The translations under genes and the position numbers were made by a program. Shown piece after piece: positions 53,495-62,416 of a stretch of DNA of 64,000 bases (position 1 is the first letter of the stretch; every line of letters begins with the position of its first letter). Origin of the DNA: Methylicorpusculum oleiharenae (GTDB lineage: Bacteria > Pseudomonadota > Gammaproteobacteria > Methylococcales > Methylomonadaceae); assembly GCF_009828925.2 (NCBI RefSeq), contig NZ_WUTY02000001.1, positions 434,001-498,000 on the forward strand, read 5' to 3'. The notes beneath the pieces are model-generated. The model worked only from the letters and a program-made list of their open reading frames with translations. It was not told where the DNA came from and made no database searches.

Positions 53495-56080
53495 ATGAAA
53501 GCCAAAACACTGACCTTATTTATCATCTCGATACTGCTACTGATCAATCTGAGTATCTGGAGCTATGTCAATAACCCTTTAAAAATACCATCATGGAACA
53601 AAACGATGATGGGGGTGACATTCAGCCCGATGCGCAGGGACTCTGATCCGATGAACAATCGCTACCCTTCCCTGGAACAAATCGAGGAAGATGTCAGCTT
53701 ACTCGCCAACAAAGTCTATGCGATAAGAACATACAGCTCTCTTGACGGCATGGAACAAGTGCCCGAATTTGCTTTAAAAAATAAGCTGAATGTTACGATG
53801 GGTGCCTGGATCGATACGAATCTCGAAAAAAACAGCCGGGAAATTGAGAGCCTGATTAACCTCAGCAATCAAAATTCCCCGACCATTGTCCGTTTGCTGG
53901 TGGGCAATGAGGTTCTTTTAAGAAACGATATCCCTGTTGAACAACTCATAGAGTACATTCGCGAAGTCAAGAAACGCACCTGGCGTCCGGTCAGTACTTC
54001 AGAAACCTGGGACCGTTGGTTAGCTCACCCGGAACTGGCAAACGAAGTCGACTATATCGCGGTCCATATTCTGCCTTACTGGGAAGGCATTGCTGTTGAA
54101 GACGCAGTGGATTACATCTTCTTCCGCTACAACGCGATGAAAGAGGCTTTCCCGAACAAACCGATTATTATCACGGAAGTGGGTTGGCCTTCAGATGGTC
54201 AAGCGTTCAAACACGCCACCCCTTCACTGACCAATCAGGCCAAATTTCTTAGACAGTTCCTCAACCGGGCGTCAAAAGAAAAAGTCAATTACTACGTAAT
54301 CGAAGCATTCGACCAACCCTGGAAAATCGCACGGGAAGGCTCTTCCGGCGCTTATTGGGGTATCTACAATGCGGATAGAAAGCCAAAGTTTCCGATGGTC
54401 GGAGATGTGCTGGCTATGCCTCAATGGCAGGACTGGGCAAGTGGCGCTGCCATCTTCAGCTTCATTTTGATGGGGCTATTTTTATTCAGCCGACGCCAGC
54501 TTAAATTACCGGGACTGCTATTTTTCGGCATAATTGCCAATATTGCCGCCTCTGTTCTGATTTGGTCGGCATCGATCGCCGCCCAGCAATATCAAACGAC
54601 TTTCTCTATCGTATTCTGGCTGATTCTTTTATTGATGCAGGCGCTGGCTATTTTGATCCTGCTGACCGAAAGCCTTGAAATAGCTGAAGTCATCTGGCAT
54701 AGAAAAAGTTCTAGAACATTTCAGCCGCTAAAACCGGAAAGTAATTTCGTCTTTCCGAAAGTATCGATACATTTACCTATTCATAACGAACCGCCTGAAA
54801 TGGTCAGAGAGACGCTGGAAGCGCTGGCCAACATTGATTATCCAGACTACGAAGTGCTGGTTCTGGACAATAACACCCGGGATCCGGCAGTTTGGCAGCC
54901 GGTTAGAGACGATTGTGAACGACTGGGGGCAAAGTTCCGGTTTTTCCATCTTGAAAACTGGCCCGGATATAAAGCCGGAGCTATCAACTATGGCCTGGAT
55001 CAGACCGCTGATGACGCAGAAATCATTGCGGTCATCGATAGCGATTACATCATTTCACCCGATTGGCTGAAATCGATGGTGCCTTATTTTGAAAATGACA
55101 CTGTCGGCTTTGTTCAATCGCCTCAGGATTACCGCGACCTGCACGAAAACCTGTTTAAACAGGTCTGTTACTGGGAATATGCAGGCTTTTTCAATATCGG
55201 CATGGTACAGCGCAATGAGTACAACGCCATCATTCAACACGGTACGATGACATTGATTCGAAAATCGGCTCTGGTTGAAACAGGCCGCTGGAGTGAGTGG
55301 TGTATCTGCGAAGACAGTGAACTGGGCTTGCGTCTGTATGAAGCCGGTTATGACTCCGTTTACTGCAAAGAATCGTTTGGCCGTGGGGTGATGCCAGATA
55401 CCTTCTCCGGCTACATGACACAACGTTTTCGCTGGGTATATGGGGCCATGATGATCATCAAACATCATTGGCGGCAATTTCTCCCCAGTAAAAAATCATC
55501 TTTAACGACAGCCCAACGGTATTATTTTATTGCCGGTTGGTTACCGTGGTTTTCGGATGCATTAGCGCTTTTGTTGACAATCGCCAGTCTTGTGATGACC
55601 GCATTGCTGGTATCCGATCCGCTGCACAGTGAATTACCGGTCAATGCGCTTCTGTTGCCGACAATTGGCTTGTTCGGGTTTAAAATCATTAGAACACTTT
55701 GGCTGTATAAAGCCCGGGTTAACTGTTCAATCTTACAATCATTTGGCGCGGCGCTTTCCGGATTATCGCTCACTCATACCGTAGCGAAAGGCACGATACA
55801 GGGCTTGTTTACTTCCGGAAAACCGTTTATGCGAACCCCAAAACTTGAAAAGCAGGGACCGTTTATTGCCGGTTTGGCTACGATCTGGCAAGAATTACTG
55901 CTGTTGTCCTTACTCATTACCGCCATTCTATCGATGCACTCATTGGAGCACTTCGACAATTTGAGCGGAAAACTCTGGATTGCCGTACTTGCGGTTCAAT
56001 CGGTGCCCTACATTGCATCATTGCTAATCTTGCTAATGAGTATTGCCCCTAATTATTTGCCTTCGAGAAAAAAATCGTAA
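53495..56080 (+). CDS. ndvB: NdvB-type GH17-GT2 beta-glucan synthase
   Basis: An 861-residue inner-membrane protein, close to P. aeruginosa NdvB. Helix at 6-25, then a GH17 domain (about 40-305) with acid/base Glu139 (LVGNEV) and nucleophile Glu228 (ITEVGWPSDG). Helices at about 320-395. A processive GT2 domain (about 420-650) has VSIHLPIHNEP, the DSD motif (VIDSDYIISPDW), CEDSELGLRL and the product-binding QRFRW. C-terminal helices follow. It makes beta-1,3-type periplasmic glucans, linked to osmotic adaptation and biofilm drug tolerance. The GH17 part probably branches or cyclises the chain. The downstream OpgC-like gene fits decoration of this glucan. Confidence 0.87.
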   Translation: MKAKTLTLFIISILLLINLSIWSYVNNPLKIPSWNKTMMGVTFSPMRRDSDPMNNRYPSLEQIEEDVSLLANKVYAIRTYSSLDGMEQVPEFALKNKLNVTMGAWIDTNLEKNSREIESLINLSNQNSPTIVRLLVGNEVLLRNDIPVEQLIEYIREVKKRTWRPVSTSETWDRWLAHPELANEVDYIAVHILPYWEGIAVEDAVDYIFFRYNAMKEAFPNKPIIITEVGWPSDGQAFKHATPSLTNQAKFLRQFLNRASKEKVNYYVIEAFDQPWKIAREGSSGAYWGIYNADRKPKFPMVGDVLAMPQWQDWASGAAIFSFILMGLFLFSRRQLKLPGLLFFGIIANIAASVLIWSASIAAQQYQTTFSIVFWLILLLMQALAILILLTESLEIAEVIWHRKSSRTFQPLKPESNFVFPKVSIHLPIHNEPPEMVRETLEALANIDYPDYEVLVLDNNTRDPAVWQPVRDDCERLGAKFRFFHLENWPGYKAGAINYGLDQTADDAEIIAVIDSDYIISPDWLKSMVPYFENDTVGFVQSPQDYRDLHENLFKQVCYWEYAGFFNIGMVQRNEYNAIIQHGTMTLIRKSALVETGRWSEWCICEDSELGLRLYEAGYDSVYCKESFGRGVMPDTFSGYMTQRFRWVYGAMMIIKHHWRQFLPSKKSSLTTAQRYYFIAGWLPWFSDALALLLTIASLVMTALLVSDPLHSELPVNALLLPTIGLFGFKIIRTLWLYKARVNCSILQSFGAALSGLSLTHTVAKGTIQGLFTSGKPFMRTPKLEKQGPFIAGLATIWQELLLLSLLITAILSMHSLEHFDNLSGKLWIAVLAVQSVPYIASLLILLMSIAPNYLPSRKKS

Positions 56081-56404
56081 ACAACCGTTTACCATTTTCA
56101 CTATCGATACAGGGGCACACTTAAACGAACACTGCTAAACCGGTTTTCTGAGCCGAAAGTGAAACTGTCGTGACGCATTCGTCACGACAGCGGCGTTAGC
56201 AATATAATGCGACCGCAATGTAAGTATCTTCGCCCAGGGTTTTATAAGCTTTAACGAAAAATAGGGTTCACGGATCCTAACTACCTTTTATTTCCTTAAG
56301 CTAAAAACAGGTTTGCCAAAACCTTAAAAATAAATAATAACAAGAGCGCTTTTAAGCCCCTCTATCTTTCAATAACCCTGCTCAAACGCTACCAGGGAAT
56401 TCCC
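56081..56404. other. Gap between ndvB-like and opgC-like genes
   Basis: These 324 bp hold a perfect hairpin at 56165-56190 and otherwise AT-rich sequence that may contain a promoter for the downstream gene. No coding frame is supported. Confidence 0.45.
56165..56190 (+). terminator. Perfect 11 bp hairpin after the ndvB-like gene
   Basis: CTGTCGTGACG (56165-56175) and CGTCACGACAG (56180-56190) are exact inverted copies with a CATT loop. It is not followed by a T-run. It probably ends or protects the ndvB transcript. Confidence 0.5.
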
Positions 56405-57586
56405 ATGAACATTGACTGCCCCGCTGATTACTCGGCTTTTATTCAATCCGGACGCGACTTGCGGCTCGATTTTTTGCGCGGTTTAATCATGCTGTTGGTC
56501 GTATTGATTCACTTATCCTATTTATCCTTTTTAAGCATGTTTGCCTGGGAACGTATAGGTTTTGTCTCCAGCGCGGAAGGATTTGTCTTTTTATCAGGCA
56601 CAGTCTTGGGATTAGTCAGCGAAAAAAGGATGACCACAGAAACCTGGTTTTCCACTGCCAAACGCTTATGGCGGCGATCCGTTCAGCTCTATCTTGCCTA
56701 TCTGGTCATCATTTTCAGTATTGTTGTGTTCAGAACGATTCCCGGAATTGAAACATTCAAAGTAACGCATTGGATAGATTTCAGCTCAGGTTTGGTCTAC
56801 CCTGTATTTCCTGATCCGGATTTACCCTGGTCAACTTTTCTGGAGCGCGCTCTGCTGCTGCGCATGGGCCCACATCAGTTCCAAATCATAGGACTCTATA
56901 TCCTGTTAATCGCTTTTTCGCCTGTCATATTATTTTTGATTCGCCAGGGCAAAACGCTTTGGGTCTTGGTGTTGATTTGGACAATCTTTACTTTGGACGA
57001 TTTTTGCCATTTCAATGTCACCCATGCACAATTCGAATACGCGTTCCCTTTGTTGACCTGGCAAGCGCTGTTCTTTACCGGCATAGCGTTGGGCTATCAC
57101 CGTAAAACCATTTTCAGCTTCATCACTGCTCCGAAGCAGCAATGGTTAAATAGCCTGGCGTGGCTTATTGCGTTGAGCCTTTTCTTTCTGGCGATGAACA
57201 ATACCAATGCTCTTTTTTGGCCTGGCCCTACATTTTCTTTAATTGACCCGGAAGCCTATACCGAAATGTACATACGCTGGTTTGACAAAACCTGGCTGGG
57301 TGTTGGGAGACTGATTAATAATGCAGCCCTGTTTATTATTTTTTTTAACGCTTTGACTTATCATTGGCCCAAATTCAATAAGCTTTTGGGTTGGTTTTTG
57401 ATTCCTATCGGTCAAGCTTCTTTGTACGTTTTTATCCTGCATATTTACTTTATTGTCTTGATCAGCAGCACTCCATTGCCCGGCTATGAAAATATATTAA
57501 TCAACACCGGCATTCACCTTTTTACACTGATCATGATCTGGTGGATGGTTAAAAATCAGTTTCTATTTAAAATCATTCCTCGTTAG
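56405..57586 (+). CDS. opgC: OpgC-family glucan acyltransferase
   Basis: A 393-residue protein with about ten helices. The N-terminus RDLRLDFLRGLIMLLVVLIHLSY carries the conserved Arg-Asp-x-x-Arg-Gly and His of the acyltransferase-3/OpgC group, and EGFVFLSGTVLGLV and FLLGQASLYVFILH-like segments (GQASLYVFILHIYF) agree with OpgC. In Rhodobacter and Escherichia such proteins add succinyl groups to periplasmic glucans. AGGGA precedes the ATG. Its place after the GH17-GT2 synthase supports a substrate made by that enzyme. Confidence 0.82.
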   Translation: MNIDCPADYSAFIQSGRDLRLDFLRGLIMLLVVLIHLSYLSFLSMFAWERIGFVSSAEGFVFLSGTVLGLVSEKRMTTETWFSTAKRLWRRSVQLYLAYLVIIFSIVVFRTIPGIETFKVTHWIDFSSGLVYPVFPDPDLPWSTFLERALLLRMGPHQFQIIGLYILLIAFSPVILFLIRQGKTLWVLVLIWTIFTLDDFCHFNVTHAQFEYAFPLLTWQALFFTGIALGYHRKTIFSFITAPKQQWLNSLAWLIALSLFFLAMNNTNALFWPGPTFSLIDPEAYTEMYIRWFDKTWLGVGRLINNAALFIIFFNALTYHWPKFNKLLGWFLIPIGQASLYVFILHIYFIVLISSTPLPGYENILINTGIHLFTLIMIWWMVKNQFLFKIIPR

Positions 57587-57635
57587 ACGCCCATCTGAAG
57601 GCAAACAAGCAATCGGCTGGATTTTCAATAGCGGG

Positions 57636-58394
57636 TTAAAACCTGAAATTTGAACGCTGATTTCGTGAGAGTGCGCTATGCGCGGCAAGATAATCAGGAC
57701 GGTGTAAAGGGCCAATTAAAACCAGGCCGGTTACAAAACCACCTACATGCGCCCAAAAAGCAACACCACCGGTAGACCCGCCCAAAGCAGGTAAGCCACT
57801 GAGCACCTGAAGCAAAAACCAATAACCCAGCATAAATGCAGCCGGAACGGATGCCGAGGTAATATAAAACCCGATAGGAATTACTGTCTGTATTTCGGCT
57901 TTTGGATAAAGCCTCGCATAAGCGCCCATAACCCCGCCAATTGCACCGGACGCACCCACCATAGGTGTAACCGCATCCGGAGCGGTAAGAATTTGTGCTA
58001 CAGCCGCAGCAAATGCGCACATGAGATAAAAAAACACAAAATGCACTTTATCCATCACGTCCTCCACGTTATCGCCAAATATCCATAGAAACCACATATT
58101 AGCGATTAAATGAAACCAGCTCCCATGCAGAAATGCATGAGATAGCAGCGTGGTTATGCTGCCTCCATCGCCCAACACACAGGCATAGTTTCCGGTGATT
58201 TGTATCTTGATGTTACTGGCAGATGAACCCAGCAATTCTCCCGGAATGAGTCCGTAGTGGCATAAGGATTGGGCAAGCCCCAACTCACTGCCTGCGCCTT
58301 GAACAAAAAACCAGATAAAGATGTTGACCACAATAATGACTATCGTAACAACCGGCTGATGTAACGTGGGATTTTCATCGCGTATGGGTATCAT
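57636..58394 (-). CDS. Rhomboid-family intramembrane serine protease
   Basis: A 252-residue protein with six or seven helices. Catalytic Ser in GASGAIGGVMGAY (about residue 147) and catalytic His in FWAHVGGFVTGL (about 215); HLIANMWFLWIFGDNVED in the first part is the conserved helix-2 HxxxN-type motif. The start MIPIRDENPTLHQPVVT is typical. The substrate is unknown. A 23-residue cytosolic end follows the last helix. Confidence 0.9.
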   Translation of the reverse strand: MIPIRDENPTLHQPVVTIVIIVVNIFIWFFVQGAGSELGLAQSLCHYGLIPGELLGSSASNIKIQITGNYACVLGDGGSITTLLSHAFLHGSWFHLIANMWFLWIFGDNVEDVMDKVHFVFFYLMCAFAAAVAQILTAPDAVTPMVGASGAIGGVMGAYARLYPKAEIQTVIPIGFYITSASVPAAFMLGYWFLLQVLSGLPALGGSTGGVAFWAHVGGFVTGLVLIGPLHRPDYLAAHSALSRNQRSNFRF

Positions 58395-58541
58395 TGATTG
58401 TGCTCCCGATAGTTAAGACACTGCAAAAATACTTGAAAAATAGTAACCCGATGCCATATTGGATTTGGCAACTTTTGATGTAGATAATCAACACCGTTCT
58501 ATTGTAAACCACCATCAAATTGATTAGGTTATGATGTTAAT

Positions 58542-58572
58542 TGACGATCACCCGGTATTGAGTGAATCGTCA
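58542..58572. promoter_or_regulatory. Inverted repeat upstream of ftsH-like gene
   Basis: TGACGAT (58542-58548) and ATCGTCA (58566-58572) are exactly inverted across 17 bp, 33 bp before the start codon. It could be an operator or a leader hairpin. No other support is seen. Confidence 0.3.
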
Positions 58573-58604
58573 TCACTGATAGCCATTCATTCGAGGATAT
58601 AAAA

Positions 58605-60572
58605 ATGGACGAACCCAAAGATTCGAAACCAGTACAGGCTCTCTTTGCTTTTATAAGCGGAGCATTCACTTTTGTAAAAAAGTTTTTGAAATGGGCTTAT
58701 GAAACATTATCAGGCAAGCCATCGCCTCAACAGCAAAAGCCATCCTCTCCAGAAGACACGAACGCATCACAACCTCTTAGAATCTTCTTCATTGTACTCG
58801 GCGTTTTGCTCGTTCTGTCTATTTTTAATCGTGTGGAAGACATTCAAAAGGACGAACTGCCTTATAACAAATTTCTGCAACTCGTCAGCGAAAATAAAAT
58901 TGAACGCGCTGTCATCACTGAAAAAGCCATCACCGGGTTGATCAAATCGGAAGACGACTCGAAACCGCCAGAACATTTTGTCACTTTTCCTTTACATAAT
59001 GACTCGCTGGCTCAAAAACTGGCCGAACACAATGTGGAGTTTATCGTCAGAAGCGGCGAAAACTGGTTAACCAACCTGCTCTTTAACTGGGTCATTCCTA
59101 TGCTGATTCTGGCGGCAATCTGGCTGTGGTTCTTTAAACGGATGGCAGGAGGCGCTCCTGGTGCCGGACGCGGGTTCATGAACATGGGCAATAAAGTTCG
59201 TATACAACCTGAAACAACGCAAAAACTCACATTTGAGGATGTCGCAGGCTCCGAAAGCGCCAAACAGGAACTTAAAGAATCCATCGATTTTCTTAAAGCG
59301 CCGGAAAAAATTCAACGGCTTGGCGGTCGCATGCCTAAAGGACTGTTACTGGTAGGCCCTCCCGGCACCGGCAAAACCCTTCTGGCGAGAGCGGTTTCCG
59401 GTGAAGCAGGCGTTCCGTTCTTCAATATCAGTGGCTCGGAATTTATTGAATTGTTTGTCGGTGTGGGTGCCGCGCGCGTCCGTGATTTATTCGAACAAGC
59501 GCGGCAAAAAGCCCCGTGCATTGTCTTTATTGACGAACTGGATGCTATAGGCCGTTCAAGAAGCGGCCCTGTGATGATTGGCGGACATGACGAACGCGAA
59601 CAAACGCTTAATCAATTACTGACTGAAATGGATGGCTTTGACCCTTCCTCGGGAGTTGTGGTAATGGCCGCGACCAATCGCCCTGAAATTCTTGATAAAG
59701 CCCTGCTCAGAGCGGGCCGCTTTGACCGGCAAATTGTGGTCGACAAACCTGATCTGGAAGACCGGATCAAGATTCTTAAATTGCACACCCAAGGCATACA
59801 ACTGGGCAATGATGTTGATTTGACAGTGGTGGGCCGCAGAACACCGGGCCTTGTCGGGGCTGACTTGGCCAATATCGCAAATGAGGCTGCTATTATTGCC
59901 GTCCGGGCTGACCATTCTCAAGTCAGAATGGAAGATTTCGAAGCAGCCATTGAGCGCATTCTGACCGGACCCGAGAAAAAAAGCCGCCTATTGGGACCTG
60001 AGGAAAAACGCCGTGTTGCTTTCCACGAAGCAGGACATGCTTTGGTCGCCGAATCAGTGCCTACCGGCCAGCCTGTGCATAAAATATCGATCATTCCTCG
60101 CGGCGTTTCCGCTTTAGGCTACACCTTGCAACTGCCGGTCGAAGAAAAGTTTTTATCTACTGAAAACGAATTGAAAGACCAAATCGCTATTCTATTAGGA
60201 GGAAGAATGGCAGAATCGATTGCTTTGGGCAACATATCCACTGGCGCTCAGAATGATCTTGAAAAAGCCAGTGAAATTGCCAGAGCCATGGTGTGTTCAT
60301 TGGGCATGAGCGAAAAACTGGGCGCGGTTACTTATGGAAAACGGCAACAATTGCAGTTTCTTGAAACTGAAGTGTCGGAACAGCGCAACTTCAGTGATGA
60401 CACCGCGCGGTTAATCGACACCGAGATCAAAGCATTGATTGATGAAGGTATTGCACGTGCGACCGAAATACTGATCAATAAACGCCCTGTGTTAGACAAG
60501 ATTGCTGAGCTTCTGCTTGAAAAAGAAGTTATTCTGCATGATGAAATGAAGTCTTTAATGGAAGCCGGTTAA
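58605..60572 (+). CDS. ftsH: FtsH-type ATP-dependent zinc metalloprotease with N-terminal extension
   Basis: A 655-residue protein. A cytosolic extension of about 57 residues (Pro/Gln/Ser-rich near 39-55) precedes helix 1 (about 58-75); periplasmic part, then helix 2 (160-177). AAA module with Walker A GPPGTGKT, Walker [12 protein letters not shown] and the [23 protein letters not shown]; zinc site [10 protein letters not shown] with the distal Asp in [14 protein letters not shown]. It degrades membrane and short-lived soluble proteins. E. coli FtsH has helix 1 at residues 5-24, so the extension is unusual and this may be a second paralogue, not the yhbY-rrmJ-linked housekeeping copy. Good AGGATATAAA site. 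Confidence 0.92.
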   Translation: MDEPKDSKPVQALFAFISGAFTFVKKFLKWAYETLSGKPSPQQQKPSSPEDTNASQPLRIFFIVLGVLLVLSIFNRVEDIQKDELPYNKFLQLVSENKIERAVITEKAITGLIKSEDDSKPPEHFVTFPLHNDSLAQKLAEHNVEFIVRSGENWLTNLLFNWVIPMLILAAIWLWFFKRMAGGAPGAGRGFMNMGNKVRIQPETTQKLTFEDVAGSESAKQELKESIDFLKAPEKIQRLGGRMPKGLLLVGPPGTGKTLLARAVSGEAGVPFFNISGSEFIELFVGVGAARVRDLFEQARQKAPCIVFIDELDAIGRSRSGPVMIGGHDEREQTLNQLLTEMDGFDPSSGVVVMAATNRPEILDKALLRAGRFDRQIVVDKPDLEDRIKILKLHTQGIQLGNDVDLTVVGRRTPGLVGADLANIANEAAIIAVRADHSQVRMEDFEAAIERILTGPEKKSRLLGPEEKRRVAFHEAGHALVAESVPTGQPVHKISIIPRGVSALGYTLQLPVEEKFLSTENELKDQIAILLGGRMAESIALGNISTGAQNDLEKASEIARAMVCSLGMSEKLGAVTYGKRQQLQFLETEVSEQRNFSDDTARLIDTEIKALIDEGIARATEILINKRPVLDKIAELLLEKEVILHDEMKSLMEAG

Positions 60573-60639
60573 ACTTTTATCAGCAGGCAACATAAGTGTT
60601 ACTGAATGAAATGAAGCCCAACAAATTCAAGCTATGCCG

Positions 60640-60682
60640 ATTATGTTGGGCTTGCTAACGCTCAGACCAACCTACGATAGAC
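60640..60682 (+). repeat. Partial GTTGGGTTG-family repeat
   Basis: ATGTTGGGCTTGCTAACGCT followed by CAGACCAACCTACGATAG. The GTTGGGCTTGCTAACG and ACCAACCTACG parts resemble the ends of the 61821-61912 copy. It lies in the gap between ftsH and the convergent peptidase gene and may serve as their shared terminator. Confidence 0.4.
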
Positions 60683-60790
60683 TTGTGGCTAACGACGCAG
60701 AATACCGGAACACTGGGAAACCGGATGAATATTTGCGGCCATATTCTTAGCCTTTGGCTTAAGCCAATGATTGAATAAAGATGTTCTGAA

Positions 60791-61657
60791 TTAATTTACG
60801 CCTGACTCTGACTCCAAAGCCAAAATCGATTTCGAATTATGCGCCAACCATTCTTTGATGCGTTGAGAATCACCTACTGGAGTTAATTTTCCCCAGGCAT
60901 TCAGCAACACAATAATGGTCGGCCTTTCCTCGAACCATGATTGCATGACCAGACATTTTCCGGCTTCATTGATAAACCCTGTTTTAGAAACACCGATCTT
61001 CCATTTGGGGTTTTTGACTAGAGGATTTGTATTGTTGAACACTAAACTGCGCTTACCGACTTGCTGATGATGTTGTTGGGTCGTCGTAAACTCCCTGATC
61101 AGTGGGTATCTGGCTGCCGCAGCGACCATCTTGGCCAAATCACGCGCACTGGAAGAATTTTCGGCATACAGTCCGGTAGGATCCCTAAAACGAGTATGAC
61201 TAAGACCTAAAACCAAAGCCTTACGATTCATTGCATTAATAAAGGCCCGCTTACCGCCAGGATAGTTTCTGGAAAGTGCCGATGCCGCCCTGTTTTCTGA
61301 AGACATCAGCGCCAATCTCAACATTTCATAGACCGTCATCGAGGTACCTACCGTCAAGCGTGAACGGCTGTGTTTAAAATTATCGACATCTTCAGATGCA
61401 ATGGTCAGCATTTTGTCCAGTCGGGGCTTGGAATCCAGGAGCACCATCGCAGTCATCAATTTTGTGACCGATGCAATCGGGACAATTTTCTGAGAATTTT
61501 TTTCGTAAAGAATATTACCTGTCAGCTGATCAATCACAATCGCAGAGGCCGACTGCAAAGACAAGCGGTTACCCGCCGAGGCAGCCGATGTCATAAATAA
61601 TAGCGATAACAGGACGAATTGAATTATCTGAAAAAGGGGGGATTGTGACAGTCTCAT
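60791..61657 (-). CDS. pbpG: D-alanyl-D-alanine endopeptidase (PBP7/PbpG type)
   Basis: About 288 residues from the ATG at 61657, which has AAAGAG upstream; a TTG seven codons earlier is less likely. Signal peptide ends at TSAASA. Active-site motifs of the S11 family: SVTK (catalytic Ser, Lys) near residue 62, SSENR (SxN) near 120 and SKTGF (KTG) near 220. The length and the N-terminal LSLQSASAIVIDQLTGNILYEKN match PBP7. It cleaves D-Ala-mDAP cross-links in peptidoglycan in the periplasm. Confidence 0.92.
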   Translation of the reverse strand: MRLSQSPLFQIIQFVLLSLLFMTSAASAGNRLSLQSASAIVIDQLTGNILYEKNSQKIVPIASVTKLMTAMVLLDSKPRLDKMLTIASEDVDNFKHSRSRLTVGTSMTVYEMLRLALMSSENRAASALSRNYPGGKRAFINAMNRKALVLGLSHTRFRDPTGLYAENSSSARDLAKMVAAAARYPLIREFTTTQQHHQQVGKRSLVFNNTNPLVKNPKWKIGVSKTGFINEAGKCLVMQSWFEERPTIIVLLNAWGKLTPVGDSQRIKEWLAHNSKSILALESESGVN

Positions 61658-61820
61658 AAACTCTTTAAATAGCAGCAAAAAATAAAAACATTCTTAACGG
61701 ATTGGACGCTGAGCCTTTAATGAAAGATAAAAATTGATTATTTCTTACCAAGACAATAAACCATGATCGAATCTTCCGGCCGCACTATTACTTCAGGATC
61801 AATTATTTTTGTAAAAACTC

Positions 61821-61912
61821 AGCGTAGGTTGGATTGCATGCTTTTCACAACCCAACAATTAATTCCATGGCCTTAAAATGTTGGGTTGGCTACCGCAAAC
61901 CACAACCTACAC
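61821..61912 (-). repeat. GTTGGGTTG-family repeat, copy 3 (inverted)
   Basis: The minus strand reads TAGGTTGTGGTTTGCGGTAG, CCAACCCAACATTTTAAGGC, CATGGAATTAATTGTTGGGT and TGTGAAAAGCATGCAATCCA, matching the copies at 23555-23652 and 28037-28131. It lies in the gap upstream of pbpG. Confidence 0.75.
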
Positions 61913-62215
61913 TGTACATCTAAGTAGTTTTTGTTGTTCTGCTGAATAGTAACTTTATTTTTAAGGATTTCAACAATAACCCAGGATGCCAAACAAGACA
62001 ACAAAAGCGCAGATGTCTTCGCCTCATTTGTTACAAAATCTTACAGTTAGACTAACACTTTAAACCAAATTGTCGGTTATGATAGCCTACCCTTCGAATT
62101 TAACAACCTTGATTTTTAGACTTTGAGTGTGAATTCGCACAAAAAAGAGTAGTTAGAAACCAATTTACGCCAAAACTGACTGATTTATTTTTATTGGCAA
62201 CTCAGTAAGTGCAGC

Positions 62216-62247
62216 TTGGTTTTAATCAGTGGTCAGTTTGTTATACT
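62216..62247 (+). promoter_or_regulatory. Possible extended -10 promoter for lpxD
   Basis: TGT-TATACT at 62239-62247 fits the extended -10 pattern (TGn-TATAAT); a weak TTGGTT lies about 20 bp upstream. The lpxD ATG is 170 bp further on. Confidence 0.35.
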
Positions 62248-62416
62248 TTTGCTCAATAATCTAAGCCCTCATTCCAAATTGTGAACTCTGACCCATAGGC
62301 TTTATCAAATGGCCCCAGGAGCTCAATTGAATAATTTTAGATTATTAAGCCAGTTCCATTGTAGTTCGAATAAAACGTACTGCACATACCTCCAGACCAT
62401 AGAGAATAAATTACTT

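Larger units (their letters stand above)
61658..62416. other. Long gap between pbpG and lpxD
   Basis: These 759 bp between divergent genes contain the repeat at 61821-61912, the palindrome GTGTGAATTCGCAC at 62127-62140 and a likely lpxD promoter at 62242-62247. No small protein or RNA gene is supported. A plus-strand frame at 62309-62416 joins lpxD in frame but lacks a ribosome site and similarity. Confidence 0.45.
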
